Shown piece after piece: positions 7,582-15,858 of a stretch of 50,330 nucleotides of DNA; the first letter of the stretch is position 1, and every line of letters starts with the position of its first letter. Below the pieces are notes generated by a model. That model searched no databases. It was not told where the DNA came from and worked only from the letters and a program-made list of their open reading frames with translations. The stretch covers positions 1-50,330 of the forward strand of contig NZ_JNXC01000045.1 of assembly GCF_000716595.1 (NCBI RefSeq). Reading direction: 5' to 3'. Made by a program: the position numbers and the translations under genes. This DNA comes from Saccharothrix sp. NRRL B-16314. GTDB lineage: Bacteria; Actinomycetota; Actinomycetes; Mycobacteriales; Pseudonocardiaceae.

Positions 7582-8514
7582 GTGGCCGCCGGCAGGAGGG
7601 TGCTCGTGCTCGGCGGCACCGGGTTCGTCGGCACGCACGTCGCCACGGCGTTCGCCTCGGCGGGCTGCCGCGTCTCGGTCGTCGCGCGGCACCGCCCCGA
7701 CGACGTCGCCCACCACTTCATCCCGGTGGACCTCACCACCGCGCGGGACGCCGTGCTGGCCGACCTCCTCGCCGCCGAGCGCCCGGACGTCGTGGTGGAC
7801 GCCACCGGCAGCAGCTGGGGCCTGTCCGCCGCCGAGATCACGGCCCGCTGCGCCGGCGTGCCGCGGCGGCTGACGGACGCCCTGGCCCGCACCCGCCGCC
7901 GGCCGCGCCTGGTCCACCTGGGCTCCGTGCTGGAGCACGGCCGTCCGCCACCCACCCACTACGGGCGCGCCAAGCTGGCCGGCACCGCCGCCGTGCTGTC
8001 CGCGACCGCGGCGGGCGACGTGGCCGGCGTGGTCCTGCGGCTGGCGAACGTGATCGGCCCCGGACTGCCCCGCGGCAGCCTGCTCGGCCGAGTGGCCGAC
8101 TCCCTGCTGACCGCGACCCGGTCCCCCGCCGTGGTGCGACTCTTCCCGTTGATCGCCGAACGGGACTACGTCGACGTGCGCGACGCGGCGGAAGCGGCGG
8201 TCGCGGCGGCGGACGCCCAGGCCGTCGGGCGCGTGGTCGACATCGGCCGCGGCGAGGCCGTGCCGGTCCGGTCCTTGGTGCGGTTGCTGGTGGACGTGAG
8301 CGGCGTACCGGCCACGGTGGTGGAGCAGGAGGACGCGGTGCGGGACTGGCGGTCGCAGGTGGGCTGCACGCGGGTAGACCCTGGCCCCGCCCGGGAAGCG
8401 CTGGGGTGGCGGGCGCACCGGGAGCTGGACGAGGCCGTGCGCGCGTTCTGGCGCCACGTGGCCGGCGGCTCGGAGCGTGGTCGCCGGCCACCCCCTCCTG
8501 TTACTGTCGATTAG
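7582..8514 (+). CDS. NAD(P)-dependent sugar reductase/epimerase (extended SDR), probable NDP-4-ketohexose reductase
   Basis: 310 residues, GTG start four bases after the previous stop. The Rossmann motif VLVLGGTGFVGTHVA is at residues 7-21, LVHLGSVLEHG and HYGRAKLAG (YxxxK) provide the SDR active site, and RDYVDVRDAAEA is typical of NDP-sugar epimerase/reductases. A later GTG at 7600 abuts an AGGAGG too closely to be preferred. Located between the N-methyltransferase and the 2,3-dehydratase, it most likely reduces the C4 (or C3) keto group of a TDP-deoxysugar; the position is inferred from context. Confidence 0.8.
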   Translation: MAAGRRVLVLGGTGFVGTHVATAFASAGCRVSVVARHRPDDVAHHFIPVDLTTARDAVLADLLAAERPDVVVDATGSSWGLSAAEITARCAGVPRRLTDALARTRRRPRLVHLGSVLEHGRPPPTHYGRAKLAGTAAVLSATAAGDVAGVVLRLANVIGPGLPRGSLLGRVADSLLTATRSPAVVRLFPLIAERDYVDVRDAAEAAVAAADAQAVGRVVDIGRGEAVPVRSLVRLLVDVSGVPATVVEQEDAVRDWRSQVGCTRVDPGPAREALGWRAHRELDEAVRAFWRHVAGGSERGRRPPPPVTVD

Positions 8515-8556
8515 TGTAGTTATCTGGCGCGCAGAGCCCGACGGGAGTGGGAGCTC

Positions 8557-10014
8557 ATGGCCGGAGGCTCCTTGGCCGCACGGACCCGGCGCGACCGGGC
8601 GCTGGCGATAGCCCGGTCCGCGTCCGCGATCCGGGCACCCGAATCGGACGCGGTGCGGCGGTGGCTCACCACACCCGGACCGGCGTCCCGGATGACCGCG
8701 GACGTCGTGCCGCTCACCGCGTTGCAGGGGTGGCGCCGCGACCCGGCGACCGGCGACCTCCACCACGAGAGCGGCCGGTTCTTCACCGTCCAGGGCCTCA
8801 CCGCCGAGATACCCGGCGCGCCCGTGGACCGCTGGAGCCAGCCCATCATCAGCCAGCCGGAGATCGGCATCCTCGGCCTGCTGGCCCGGGAGTCGGACGG
8901 TGTGCTGGAGTTCCTGATGCAGCTCAAGCGCGAACCGGGCAACCACAACGGTGTCCAGCTCGCGCCCACCGTTCAGGCCACCCGCAGCAACTACACCAGG
9001 GTGCACGGCGGTCGGAGCGTGCCGTTCCTGGAGTTCTTCCGCGATCCACCACCGCACGGGTTGGTCGCGGACGTGCGGCAGTCCGAGCAGGGCGCCTGGT
9101 TCTTCCGCAAGCGCAACCGCAACATGATCGTGCTGACCGACGGGCACGTCGACCCGCCGGAGGAGTTCCGCTGGCTCACGCTCGGCCAGGTGCACCGGGC
9201 GCTGGCCGAGGACGACCTGGTGAACATGGACGCCCGGACCGTGTTGTCCTGCCTGCCTTTCGCGGACGCCGGCCTGGCCCGCGAACTCGGCGGCGGATCG
9301 GGGTTCCGGGCCGCGCTGGTCCGATCGTGCGACGAGGACGAGCCGTCGAGGCACACCACCGACGACCTGCTCATGTGGATCACCGACGCGCGCAGCCGGC
9401 ACGAGATCCGCACCAGTCGCGCGCCGCTGGACGGCCTGCCGCACTGGCGGCGCACCGACGAGAAGATCAGCCACGAGAGCGGGTTGTTCTTCGACGTGGT
9501 CGGCGTCGACGTGCGGGCGGGCAAGCGCGAGGTGCTGCGCTGGGCACAGCCGATGATCAGGCCGCACGGCGAGGGCGTGGTCGCGTTCCTGGCCAAGCCC
9601 ATCGACGGCGTGCTGCACGTGTTGGCGCACGCCCGCGTCGAACCGGGCTACGTCGACGTCATCGAACTGGCGCCGACCGTGCAGTGCACCCCGGCGAACC
9701 TGGCCTGCCTGCCCGCCGACGCGCGGCCACCGTTCCTGGACGAGGTGCTGGGCGCCGGGCCGGAGCGCATCCGGTACGCGGCCACGCTGTCGGAGGAGGG
9801 AGGCCGCTTCCACCACGCGCGCAACCGCTACCTCGTGGTCGAGACGGACGTCGAGGACGCCGAATCGGGTGATTACCGCTGGGTCGCCCTGCACCAGCTC
9901 GCCGCGCTCGTGCGGCACAGCCACTACGTCAACGTGCAGGCCCGGAGTCTGCTCGCCTGCCTGCACAGCCTGTTCGGCGGCTCGGGTCGTGGCGGCGCGG
10001 CATTGCCCACGTGA
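8557..10014 (+). CDS. NDP-hexose 2,3-dehydratase
   Basis: 485 residues, ATG start. It shows the internal duplication typical of this family: two halves each with an HESGxFF-like motif (HHESGRFFTV near residue 68, HESGLFFDVVG near 306), LAPTVQ (LAPTVQATRSNY, LAPTVQCTPANL) and RSLLACL/RTVLSCLPF endings. These enzymes remove the C2 hydroxyl of TDP-4-keto-6-deoxyglucose, the first step toward 2-deoxysugars (EvaA, TylX3, SpnO types), and need a partner 3-ketoreductase, which is not recognised in the window. Length is normal (460-490). Confidence 0.92.
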   Translation: MAGGSLAARTRRDRALAIARSASAIRAPESDAVRRWLTTPGPASRMTADVVPLTALQGWRRDPATGDLHHESGRFFTVQGLTAEIPGAPVDRWSQPIISQPEIGILGLLARESDGVLEFLMQLKREPGNHNGVQLAPTVQATRSNYTRVHGGRSVPFLEFFRDPPPHGLVADVRQSEQGAWFFRKRNRNMIVLTDGHVDPPEEFRWLTLGQVHRALAEDDLVNMDARTVLSCLPFADAGLARELGGGSGFRAALVRSCDEDEPSRHTTDDLLMWITDARSRHEIRTSRAPLDGLPHWRRTDEKISHESGLFFDVVGVDVRAGKREVLRWAQPMIRPHGEGVVAFLAKPIDGVLHVLAHARVEPGYVDVIELAPTVQCTPANLACLPADARPPFLDEVLGAGPERIRYAATLSEEGGRFHHARNRYLVVETDVEDAESGDYRWVALHQLAALVRHSHYVNVQARSLLACLHSLFGGSGRGGAALPT

Positions 10015-10022
10015 TCCCTCTT

Positions 10023-10047
10023 CGCTATATTCGCCGATAGTATTCGC
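10023..10047. promoter_or_regulatory. Promoter/operator before the glycosyltransferase gene: CGCTAT-N8-ATAG
   Basis: CGCTAT at 10023-10028, an 8-base spacer, then ATAG at 10037-10040. The spacing equals that of the perfect repeat CGCTAT-N8-ATAGCG before HxlR copy 2 (20886-20907), though the right arm here is imperfect. The TATATT and TAGTAT hexamers inside could act as -10 elements for the gene at 10112. Confidence 0.45.
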
Positions 10048-10111
10048 GGTCCCGGGGCCCACCGCCCGCAGCTGATCCCGCCCACACCTCGACCCCCGAC
10101 TGGGGTGGACC

Positions 10112-11254
10112 ATGCGCGTGCTCTTCCTGCCCGCACCTGCCATCGGCCACACCTTCCCGCTCGTGCCGCTCGCGTGGGCCTTCCAGTCCGCCGGGCACGA
10201 GGCGGTGTTCGTCACCGGCGGGGACGGGCTGGCCGTGGCGAACGCGGGCCTGCCGGTGCTGGACGCGCTGCCGGGCCGCACCACCGGCGAGATGCTGGTC
10301 GGCTTCGCCGCGGCGCTGCCGCACCTGTTCGCACCGCTGGACGGTCCGCCGCTGGCGACGATGAACAGCCGCAAGCCGCACATCGTTGCCGCGTGGGACC
10401 CCTACGTGGACGCGCACGTGGCCGTGGCCGCGCGGGTCCGGCCCGACCTGGTGGTCTACGACCCGATCTTCGCCGTCGGCGCGGTGGTGGCCGCGGTGCT
10501 GGGTGTGCCCGCCGTCGCGCACGCCGTCTCCATCTCCCGCTACGACGCCGACCTGGTCCGCGACCTGCCCGGCGCGGTGTCGCTGCGGCGGTACGGGCTG
10601 GCCGCGCCGGCGGTGATCCGGAGCGTGGACGTGGCGCCGCCGAGCCTGGCCGAGGGCGTCGCACCGGACCTGCTCATGGGCCACGTGCCCTACAACGGCT
10701 CGGGCGTGCTGCCCGCCTGGCTGCTGGACTCGCCGCGTAGGCCGCGGGTCGCGGTCACGTGCGGTGCCACGTACGGGACGCGGGCGTTCATCGGGCGCGC
10801 GGCGCAGGTCGCGGCGGCGGACCCGGAGGTGGAGTTCGTCGTCACCCTCGGCGCGGACGTGCCGGGTGACGTGCCAGGTGACGTGCCGGACGACCTGCCG
10901 GACGACCTGCCGCCCAACCTCCGGCTGACCGGCTGGGTTCCGCTGAACGCGCTGCTGCGGACGTGCGACGCGGCGATCCACCACGGCGGGGACGGCACCC
11001 TGCTGACCTGTTGCGCGCTGGGAGTTCCGCAGCTCGTGCTGCCGAACGCGCCGGACGAGTTCGTGAGCGCCGAGCTGCTGCGGGCGCGCGGCGCGGCGCA
11101 CGTGCTGGACGAGGCCGAGCTGGACGCCGCCGCCGTGCGCGAGCTGCGGTCGGACGAGAAGCTGCGCCGGGTGGCCGAGGAGCTGCGCGCCGAGATCGCC
11201 GCGATGCCGTCGCCCTCGCAGGTGGTGGCGCAACTGACCCGCAACGGTAGTTGA
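10112..11254 (+). CDS. GT-B glycosyltransferase (family 1, antibiotic macroside type)
   Basis: 380 residues, ATG start with GGGGTGG upstream. The N-terminal LFLPAPAIGHTFPLVPLAWAF and C-terminal HHGGDGTLLTCCALGVPQLVLP motifs place it with CalG/EryCIII-type enzymes transferring TDP-deoxysugars to polyketides. The usual donor-site HHGGAGT has Asp in place of Ala here. A four-residue repeat (DVPG/DVPD/DLPD) lies at residues ~249-268, between the EFVVTLG strand and NLRLTGWVP. It follows the 2,3-dehydratase and precedes a methyltransferase, so it probably attaches the sugar made by this block to the enediyne. Confidence 0.88.
   Translation: MRVLFLPAPAIGHTFPLVPLAWAFQSAGHEAVFVTGGDGLAVANAGLPVLDALPGRTTGEMLVGFAAALPHLFAPLDGPPLATMNSRKPHIVAAWDPYVDAHVAVAARVRPDLVVYDPIFAVGAVVAAVLGVPAVAHAVSISRYDADLVRDLPGAVSLRRYGLAAPAVIRSVDVAPPSLAEGVAPDLLMGHVPYNGSGVLPAWLLDSPRRPRVAVTCGATYGTRAFIGRAAQVAAADPEVEFVVTLGADVPGDVPGDVPDDLPDDLPPNLRLTGWVPLNALLRTCDAAIHHGGDGTLLTCCALGVPQLVLPNAPDEFVSAELLRARGAAHVLDEAELDAAAVRELRSDEKLRRVAEELRAEIAAMPSPSQVVAQLTRNGS
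10856..10915 (+). repeat. Five 12-bp in-frame tandem repeats inside the glycosyltransferase gene
   Basis: Units of 12 bases (GACGTGCCGGGT and variants) encode five four-residue steps, D-V/L-P-G/D/P. They sit in a surface loop between two core strands of the C-terminal GT domain. They look like replication-slippage expansion and keep the reading frame. Confidence 0.7.
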
Positions 11255-11288
11255 CCTGGAGCAGGAACGACGAGCGGAAGGGTGGCCG

Positions 11289-12113
11289 ATGTCCGCGAGC
11301 GACACGTCACGGACCGACGAGATCGGCGAGGTCTACGACCAGATGGCCGAGCTGATCGAGGTGCTGGGCGGGAACATCCACGTCGGCTTCTGGCTGGGCG
11401 ACGACGATCCGACGCCGTTCCTGGAGGCCATCAACCGGACCACCGACGTGGTGGGCGAGAAGCTGGGGCTGAGGCCCGGTCAGACGCTGCTCGACGTCGG
11501 CTGCGGCGCGGGTGTGCCCGCGATCCGGCTGGGCCAGCGCACGGACGCCGTCATCACCGGCATCACCAACAGCACGTGGCAGGTGACCGAGGCGACCAGG
11601 CGGGTGAAGGCGGCCGGCCTGAAGGCGCAGGTCCGGATCGAGTTCGGCGACGCCGCCGCGCTGCCGTACCCGGACGCCGCGTTCGACGCGGTGCTGGCGT
11701 TCCAGTCGCTGCAGCACGTCGAGGACAGCGCCGTGTGGATCCGCGAGATGGTGCGCGTGGTCCGCCCCGGCGGCCGGGTGGTGCTGACCGAGTTCACCGA
11801 GGAGGAGCCGCTGACGGAGGAGGAGCTGGAGATCGCGCGGGCCGGCGGGATGGAGCGACCGCGCCCCGCCGACGAGGTGGTCGCCGTGGCGCGGGACAGC
11901 GGTCTGGAGATCGACGAGGTGGTGTCGTGCGGCGACAACATCCGCCGGTCCTACCCCGAGTACTTCAAGCGGCTGGAGCGGCTGCGACCACACCTGGTGA
12001 CGGCGCTGGGAGAGGACAAGGTGGACCAGCAGCGGGACGCGATGGGCAGGCTCCTGCCCATCTACCGGGACAAGATCGGCTACCTGATCATCACCGGGCA
12101 CCGACCGGACTGA
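11289..12113 (+). CDS. SAM-dependent methyltransferase (HxGYW/RebM-like group)
   Basis: 274 residues, ATG start with GGAAGGGTGG upstream, 34 bases after the glycosyltransferase. It has the same layout as the methyltransferase at 5843: NIHVGFW (residues ~29-35), SAM motif LLDVGCGAGVPAIRLG, ALPYPDAAFDAV, FQSLQHVED and RVVRPGGRVVLTEFTEEEP. The His-x-Gly-aromatic-Trp motif marks natural-product O-methyltransferases acting on sugars or small polyketides. Substrate not predictable; a sugar or core hydroxyl is likely from context. Confidence 0.85.
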   Translation: MSASDTSRTDEIGEVYDQMAELIEVLGGNIHVGFWLGDDDPTPFLEAINRTTDVVGEKLGLRPGQTLLDVGCGAGVPAIRLGQRTDAVITGITNSTWQVTEATRRVKAAGLKAQVRIEFGDAAALPYPDAAFDAVLAFQSLQHVEDSAVWIREMVRVVRPGGRVVLTEFTEEEPLTEEELEIARAGGMERPRPADEVVAVARDSGLEIDEVVSCGDNIRRSYPEYFKRLERLRPHLVTALGEDKVDQQRDAMGRLLPIYRDKIGYLIITGHRPD

Positions 12114-12123
12114 CGCACGCCAC

Positions 12124-12137
12124 CGCCCGTTCGGGCG
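12124..12137 (+). terminator. Small hairpin after the glycosylation block
   Basis: CGCCC-GTTC-GGGCG, a perfect 5-bp stem with a 4-base loop ten bases after the methyltransferase stop. Short, so only a modest terminator candidate. Confidence 0.35.
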
Positions 12138-12169
12138 ACACGGCGCGATTGACATGCAGACAGATGGTT

Positions 12170-12200
12170 GCCTATATTGACCCGGGCATGGCTATAGCTT
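12170..12200 (+). promoter_or_regulatory. A+T-rich promoter island before the MFS/EF-hand operon
   Basis: Contains CCTATATTGACC and GGCTATAGC cores in a GC-rich gap, about 100 bases before the MFS start. GCTATA recurs in several cluster promoters (272, 6751, 10024). Exact -10/-35 positions are not assigned. Confidence 0.4.
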
Positions 12201-12297
12201 TACGAACGGTGACGACGCCCGTCGGCCCACTGCCGACCGCTGCCGTCACGCACCAGCGCCTTCCTCCCTCTCGCCCAGATCCGTGAGGACACCAGCG

Positions 12298-13929
12298 ATG
12301 GACGAGCAGACACCCAGTGCCACCGGCTCCGCGGACCCGGGCTCACCGGCCGCCGCCCCCGACGAGAAGGTCCCTCCCAGGCTGTGGCTCGGCCTGACCG
12401 CCATGGCGCTCGCCGCGATGATGCTCGGCGTGGACGCCATGGTCGTCACGGTGGCGAACCCGACCATCAGCGCCGAGCTCGGCGCCACGCTCACCCAGCT
12501 GCAATGGGTCACCACCGGCTACATGCTCGCGTACGCGGCGCTCCTGGTCGCTGCGGGCAAGGTCGGCGACCGGTACGGGCACCGGAAGGTGTTCCTGGCG
12601 GGCATCGTCGGCTTCGTCGCGAGTTCCGTCCTGGTCGGGTTCTCGCACAACATCGAGGCGCTGGTCGCCTGGCGTGTCCTCCAGGGCATGTGCGGCGCGA
12701 CGCTGATGCCGTCGGCGCTGGCCATCCTGCGGCTGACGTTCCCACCGAGCAAGATCAAGATCGCGATCGGCGTGTTCATCGGCACGTTCGCGCTGTCGTC
12801 GGCGGGCGGGCCGTTCTTCGGCGGGCTGGTCGTGGAGTACGCGGGCTGGCGCTGGGCGTTCTTCATCAACGTCATCGGCGGCGCGGTCACCCTGCTCCTG
12901 GCGAGCACCCTCATCCGCGCGGTGCCGCCGGCGGACGCGAAGCGCGGGCTCGACCTGCCCGGCATCGCCCTGGTGGCGGTGTCGCTGGCGACCCTCGTGT
13001 ACGGCATCACCGAAGTGCCCGTGTCCGGCTGGACGGGGTTCGTGCCGCTCGCGTGCTTCGTCGTCTCCGCCGTGCTGATCGTGCTGCTGGTCCTGCGCGA
13101 ACGCACCACCACCGAGCCCTTGCTGCCACCGAGGCTCTTCCGCTCCCGGACGTTCGTGGCGGGCAACCTGATCCTGCTGGTCAGCTCGGGCCTGATGTTC
13201 TCGGTGTGGTTCTACCTCTCGCTGTTCCTCCAGAACGTCCAGGGCGCGGGCCCGCTGGACACCGGCCTCCGGCTGCTGCCGATCCCGGCCGCGGGCATCG
13301 TCGTCGCACCGCTGAGCGGTCTGCTCAACCAGAAGTTCGGCCCGAGACTGCCGCTGGCGCTGGGCCTTCTGCTGTGCGTGGTGAGCCTGTTCGGCCTGTC
13401 CCGCGTCGGTGTGGACGACGGGTACGCCTCGATCTGGCCGTTCCTGGTCACGCTGGGCATGAGCATGAGCTTCGTGGTGCCCGTCGGCACCGAGGCCGTG
13501 GTCAGCAGCGCGCCCAAGCGGTTGGCCGGTGTCGCCTCCGGTGTCGGCGAGACGATGGACAGCCTCGGCCCGGCGCTAGGCGTGGCCTCACTGGGCACCG
13601 CGCTGACCGTGGTCGTCCAGGGCGACTGGGAGGAACGGCTCGAAGCCGCCGGTCTGCCCGCCGACACGGTGGCACAGGCCCGCGACGGCGTGCAGTCCGT
13701 CGCGCAGGGCGTCGCGCCGGAAGGCCTGGGCGGGACGGTCGCCCGGATCGCGCAGGAGACCTACACCAGCGGCCTGCACGCGATCCTGCTCGGCTCGGTG
13801 GTCGTCGTGCTCGTGTTCATCCCGCTCATCATGCTGATCAAGCCGACCGATCCCGAGGCCGAGGACGCCGCCGACGCGGCGGAAGCGTCCGAGGGAACCG
13901 CCGCAACCGCCGGGGAGGCCGCTCGATGA
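12298..13929 (+). CDS. MFS drug exporter, DHA2 (EmrB/QacA) family
   Basis: 543 residues from the ATG at 12298; an in-frame GTG at 12283 would add five residues. About 14 hydrophobic segments are spread over the chain. Motif A is GKVGDRYGHRKVF (residues ~87-99), motif C-like GGPFFGG lies near residue 170, and WVTTGYMLAYAALLV is typical of 14-TM proton-drug antiporters. In antibiotic clusters such pumps export the product and protect the producer; that role is inferred. The stop codon overlaps the ATG of the EF-hand gene, so the two are translationally coupled. Confidence 0.92.
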   Translation: MDEQTPSATGSADPGSPAAAPDEKVPPRLWLGLTAMALAAMMLGVDAMVVTVANPTISAELGATLTQLQWVTTGYMLAYAALLVAAGKVGDRYGHRKVFLAGIVGFVASSVLVGFSHNIEALVAWRVLQGMCGATLMPSALAILRLTFPPSKIKIAIGVFIGTFALSSAGGPFFGGLVVEYAGWRWAFFINVIGGAVTLLLASTLIRAVPPADAKRGLDLPGIALVAVSLATLVYGITEVPVSGWTGFVPLACFVVSAVLIVLLVLRERTTTEPLLPPRLFRSRTFVAGNLILLVSSGLMFSVWFYLSLFLQNVQGAGPLDTGLRLLPIPAAGIVVAPLSGLLNQKFGPRLPLALGLLLCVVSLFGLSRVGVDDGYASIWPFLVTLGMSMSFVVPVGTEAVVSSAPKRLAGVASGVGETMDSLGPALGVASLGTALTVVVQGDWEERLEAAGLPADTVAQARDGVQSVAQGVAPEGLGGTVARIAQETYTSGLHAILLGSVVVVLVFIPLIMLIKPTDPEAEDAADAAEASEGTAATAGEAAR

Positions 13930-14468
13930 CCACGGAACTCAGACGCCTCAAGCTGGAGAAGGCGTACTACTCCATCGACGTCGACCGGGACGGGGTGATC
14001 GACGAACTCGACGTCACCGCGCTGGCCCAGATCTGGTGCGACACCTACGACCTGGAACCGCGCTCGGAGGACTGGCGCCGCATCCACTTCCACGCGCACA
14101 AGCTCTTCCGGGGCATGCCGGGGAAGACCGACGGCGAGGGCGTCAAGCGGGTCACCGTGGAGGACTGGGTGGCCTGGGGCGACGACCCGGCGTTCCCCGC
14201 GTTCGTCGAGGACGCCGCGATCCCGTTCAGCATCGCCGTGTTCACCGCCGCGGACAAGGACCGCGACGGCAGGATCACGGCGCCGGAGATGATGGCCGCC
14301 CAGATCCGCGGCGGCATGTCCGAAGAGGAGACGACGCAGGCCTTCGGCATGCTCGACACCGACGGGGACGGCTACGTCACGACGCAGGAGTACGTCGAGG
14401 CGGCCCGTGCGTTCTACCTCAGCGACGATCCCGATGAGCCGGGCAACTCCATCGCCGGTGACCTGTAG
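13926..14468 (+). CDS. EF-hand calcium-binding protein (calerythrin-like)
   Basis: 180 residues; ATG overlaps the TGA of the exporter (ATGA). Three canonical EF-hand loops are visible: DVDRDGVIDELD (residues 18-29, with Asp at position 12), DKDRDGRITAPE (~110-121) and DTDGDGYVTTQE (~143-154). A fourth, degenerate hand may lie between residues 50 and 80. Length and layout fit four-hand bacterial sarcoplasmic-type proteins such as calerythrin. No signal peptide or membrane segment, so it is cytosolic. Tight coupling to an exporter suggests that it serves export or resistance, perhaps as a calcium-dependent binder, but this is inference. Confidence 0.9.
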   Translation: MTTELRRLKLEKAYYSIDVDRDGVIDELDVTALAQIWCDTYDLEPRSEDWRRIHFHAHKLFRGMPGKTDGEGVKRVTVEDWVAWGDDPAFPAFVEDAAIPFSIAVFTAADKDRDGRITAPEMMAAQIRGGMSEEETTQAFGMLDTDGDGYVTTQEYVEAARAFYLSDDPDEPGNSIAGDL

Positions 14469-14478
14469 CCGTGCCGTT

Positions 14479-14509
14479 CCGGGGCGACCGACCTGCTCAG
14501 TCGCCCCGG
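14479..14509. terminator. Bidirectional hairpin terminator between EF-hand and P450 genes
   Basis: Perfect 10-bp stem (CCGGGGCGAC with GTCGCCCCGG) and an 11-base loop between two convergent genes. The P450 stop codon (14497-14499) lies in the loop and its last codons form one arm; the other arm starts 11 bases after the EF-hand stop. Confidence 0.7.
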
Positions 14510-15840
14510 CGGTGCGCGGTCATCGGCAGCGAGTCCACCGGCATGGTGACGGCGGGCTTCGGCTTCGGCGAGTGGCCGGGCACCGGCACCAGCCGCCAGC
14601 GCGCGGCCACCGTCGCCAGGGCGACGATCATCTCGGCCCACGAGAACTGCTCGCCGACGCAACCGTGCACGCCGAGGCCGAACGGCGTGAAAGCGCCGCG
14701 TGGCACCGATTCGACGCGTTCGGGCAGCCAGCGGTCCGGGTCGTACCGCCCGGGATCGGCGTGGACGTCCGGGTTGTGGTTGAGCGCGTGGAAGCTGTAG
14801 AGCACGGTCGAGCCCGCCGGGATGTGGTAGCCGCCGAGGTCCCGGTCCGCCGTGGTCACCCGGCTCTGGAAGTACCCCTGCGTCCGGAACCGGAGGGTTT
14901 CGGTGAGCACCCGGCGGGTGTAGGGCAGCCGGGCGATGTCCTCGTACCCGGCGGGCCTGCCCGCCAGCACCTCGTCCACCTCGTCGTGCAGCCGCCGTTC
15001 CAGCTCGGGCCTGAGGGCGAGTTCGTGCCACGTCCAGGCGAGCGTGTTGCTGATGGTGTTGCTGCCGGCGATGAAGAACGTCATCACCTCGTCGTGCAGC
15101 TGGCCGTCGCTCATGGCGGGCGCGCCGTCCGCGCCGTGGGCGAGCATCATCATGGACAGCAGGTCGCCGTGGTCGGCACCGCCCTCTCGGTACGCGGCGA
15201 TCACGTCGGCGATCGTGCGGCGCAGGTGCGCCATGGCCTGCCGGTAGCGGCGGTTCGCGGGCGTCGGCAGCTTCGTGAGCACGCCGGTGGCGTCGGTCAT
15301 CCACCGGAACAGCCCGCCGAGGACCAGGGCGGTGGCGGCGGTGAAGCGCTCCCGGTCCAGCGCCACGTCACCGTCGAAGAGGACCCGGGTGATGTTGGCC
15401 AGGGCGAGCTGGTCCATCTCCTGCTCGACCGCGAGCCGCTGACCGTCCTGCCAGGACCGGGTCCGCTCTTCGACTTCCGCGCTCATCAACGCCGTGTAGT
15501 GGATGATCCGGTTGCGGTGGAACGCGGGTTGGACGAGGGCGCGCTGCCGGCGGTGGAACTCGCCGTCGGAGATGCCGAGGCCGTTGCCGAACATCAGCCG
15601 GAACCGCTCGGCGATCGGGCCGCCGCGGCCGAAGACCTCCGGGTCGCGCATGACCTCGCGCATCAGCCGGTGGTCGTTGACCACGTACATGGGCGCGCGG
15701 CCGAGCCGGATCACGGTGACCGGGTCGCCGGACTGGAGGGACAGGAAGAAGGCGCCGGTGTCCTTCTTCATCCGCAGCGCGTGGCCGAGCAGCGGGAGAC
15801 CGCCGGGCGCGAGGCCGGGCGACTGGAGCGTGCCGGTCAT
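14497..15840 (-). CDS. Cytochrome P450
   Basis: 447 residues, ATG with GGAGG upstream. Visible P450 signatures: I-helix FFIAGSNTISN (AGxxT type, ~residue 258), K-helix ETLR (~313), and heme loop FGLGVHGCVGEQF with the thiolate Cys near residue 393. The overall sequence resembles class I actinobacterial P450s that oxidise terpenes or polyketides. It needs ferredoxin and reductase partners, none of which are in the window. It lies 18 bases after the PPOX-type gene in a two-gene operon. Hydroxylation or oxidation of the enediyne core or a sugar is likely but not assignable. Confidence 0.93.
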   Translation of the reverse strand: MTGTLQSPGLAPGGLPLLGHALRMKKDTGAFFLSLQSGDPVTVIRLGRAPMYVVNDHRLMREVMRDPEVFGRGGPIAERFRLMFGNGLGISDGEFHRRQRALVQPAFHRNRIIHYTALMSAEVEERTRSWQDGQRLAVEQEMDQLALANITRVLFDGDVALDRERFTAATALVLGGLFRWMTDATGVLTKLPTPANRRYRQAMAHLRRTIADVIAAYREGGADHGDLLSMMMLAHGADGAPAMSDGQLHDEVMTFFIAGSNTISNTLAWTWHELALRPELERRLHDEVDEVLAGRPAGYEDIARLPYTRRVLTETLRFRTQGYFQSRVTTADRDLGGYHIPAGSTVLYSFHALNHNPDVHADPGRYDPDRWLPERVESVPRGAFTPFGLGVHGCVGEQFSWAEMIVALATVAARWRLVPVPGHSPKPKPAVTMPVDSLPMTAHRRGD

Positions 15841-15858
15841 CGGTTCGCCTCCGCCGGT

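Noticed and set aside
7468..10383. 971-codon open frame on the minus strand opposite the sugar genes
   Set aside because: It is antisense to four recognised plus-strand genes and has the low-complexity Arg/Ala/Gly/Pro composition typical of shadow frames in GC-rich DNA.
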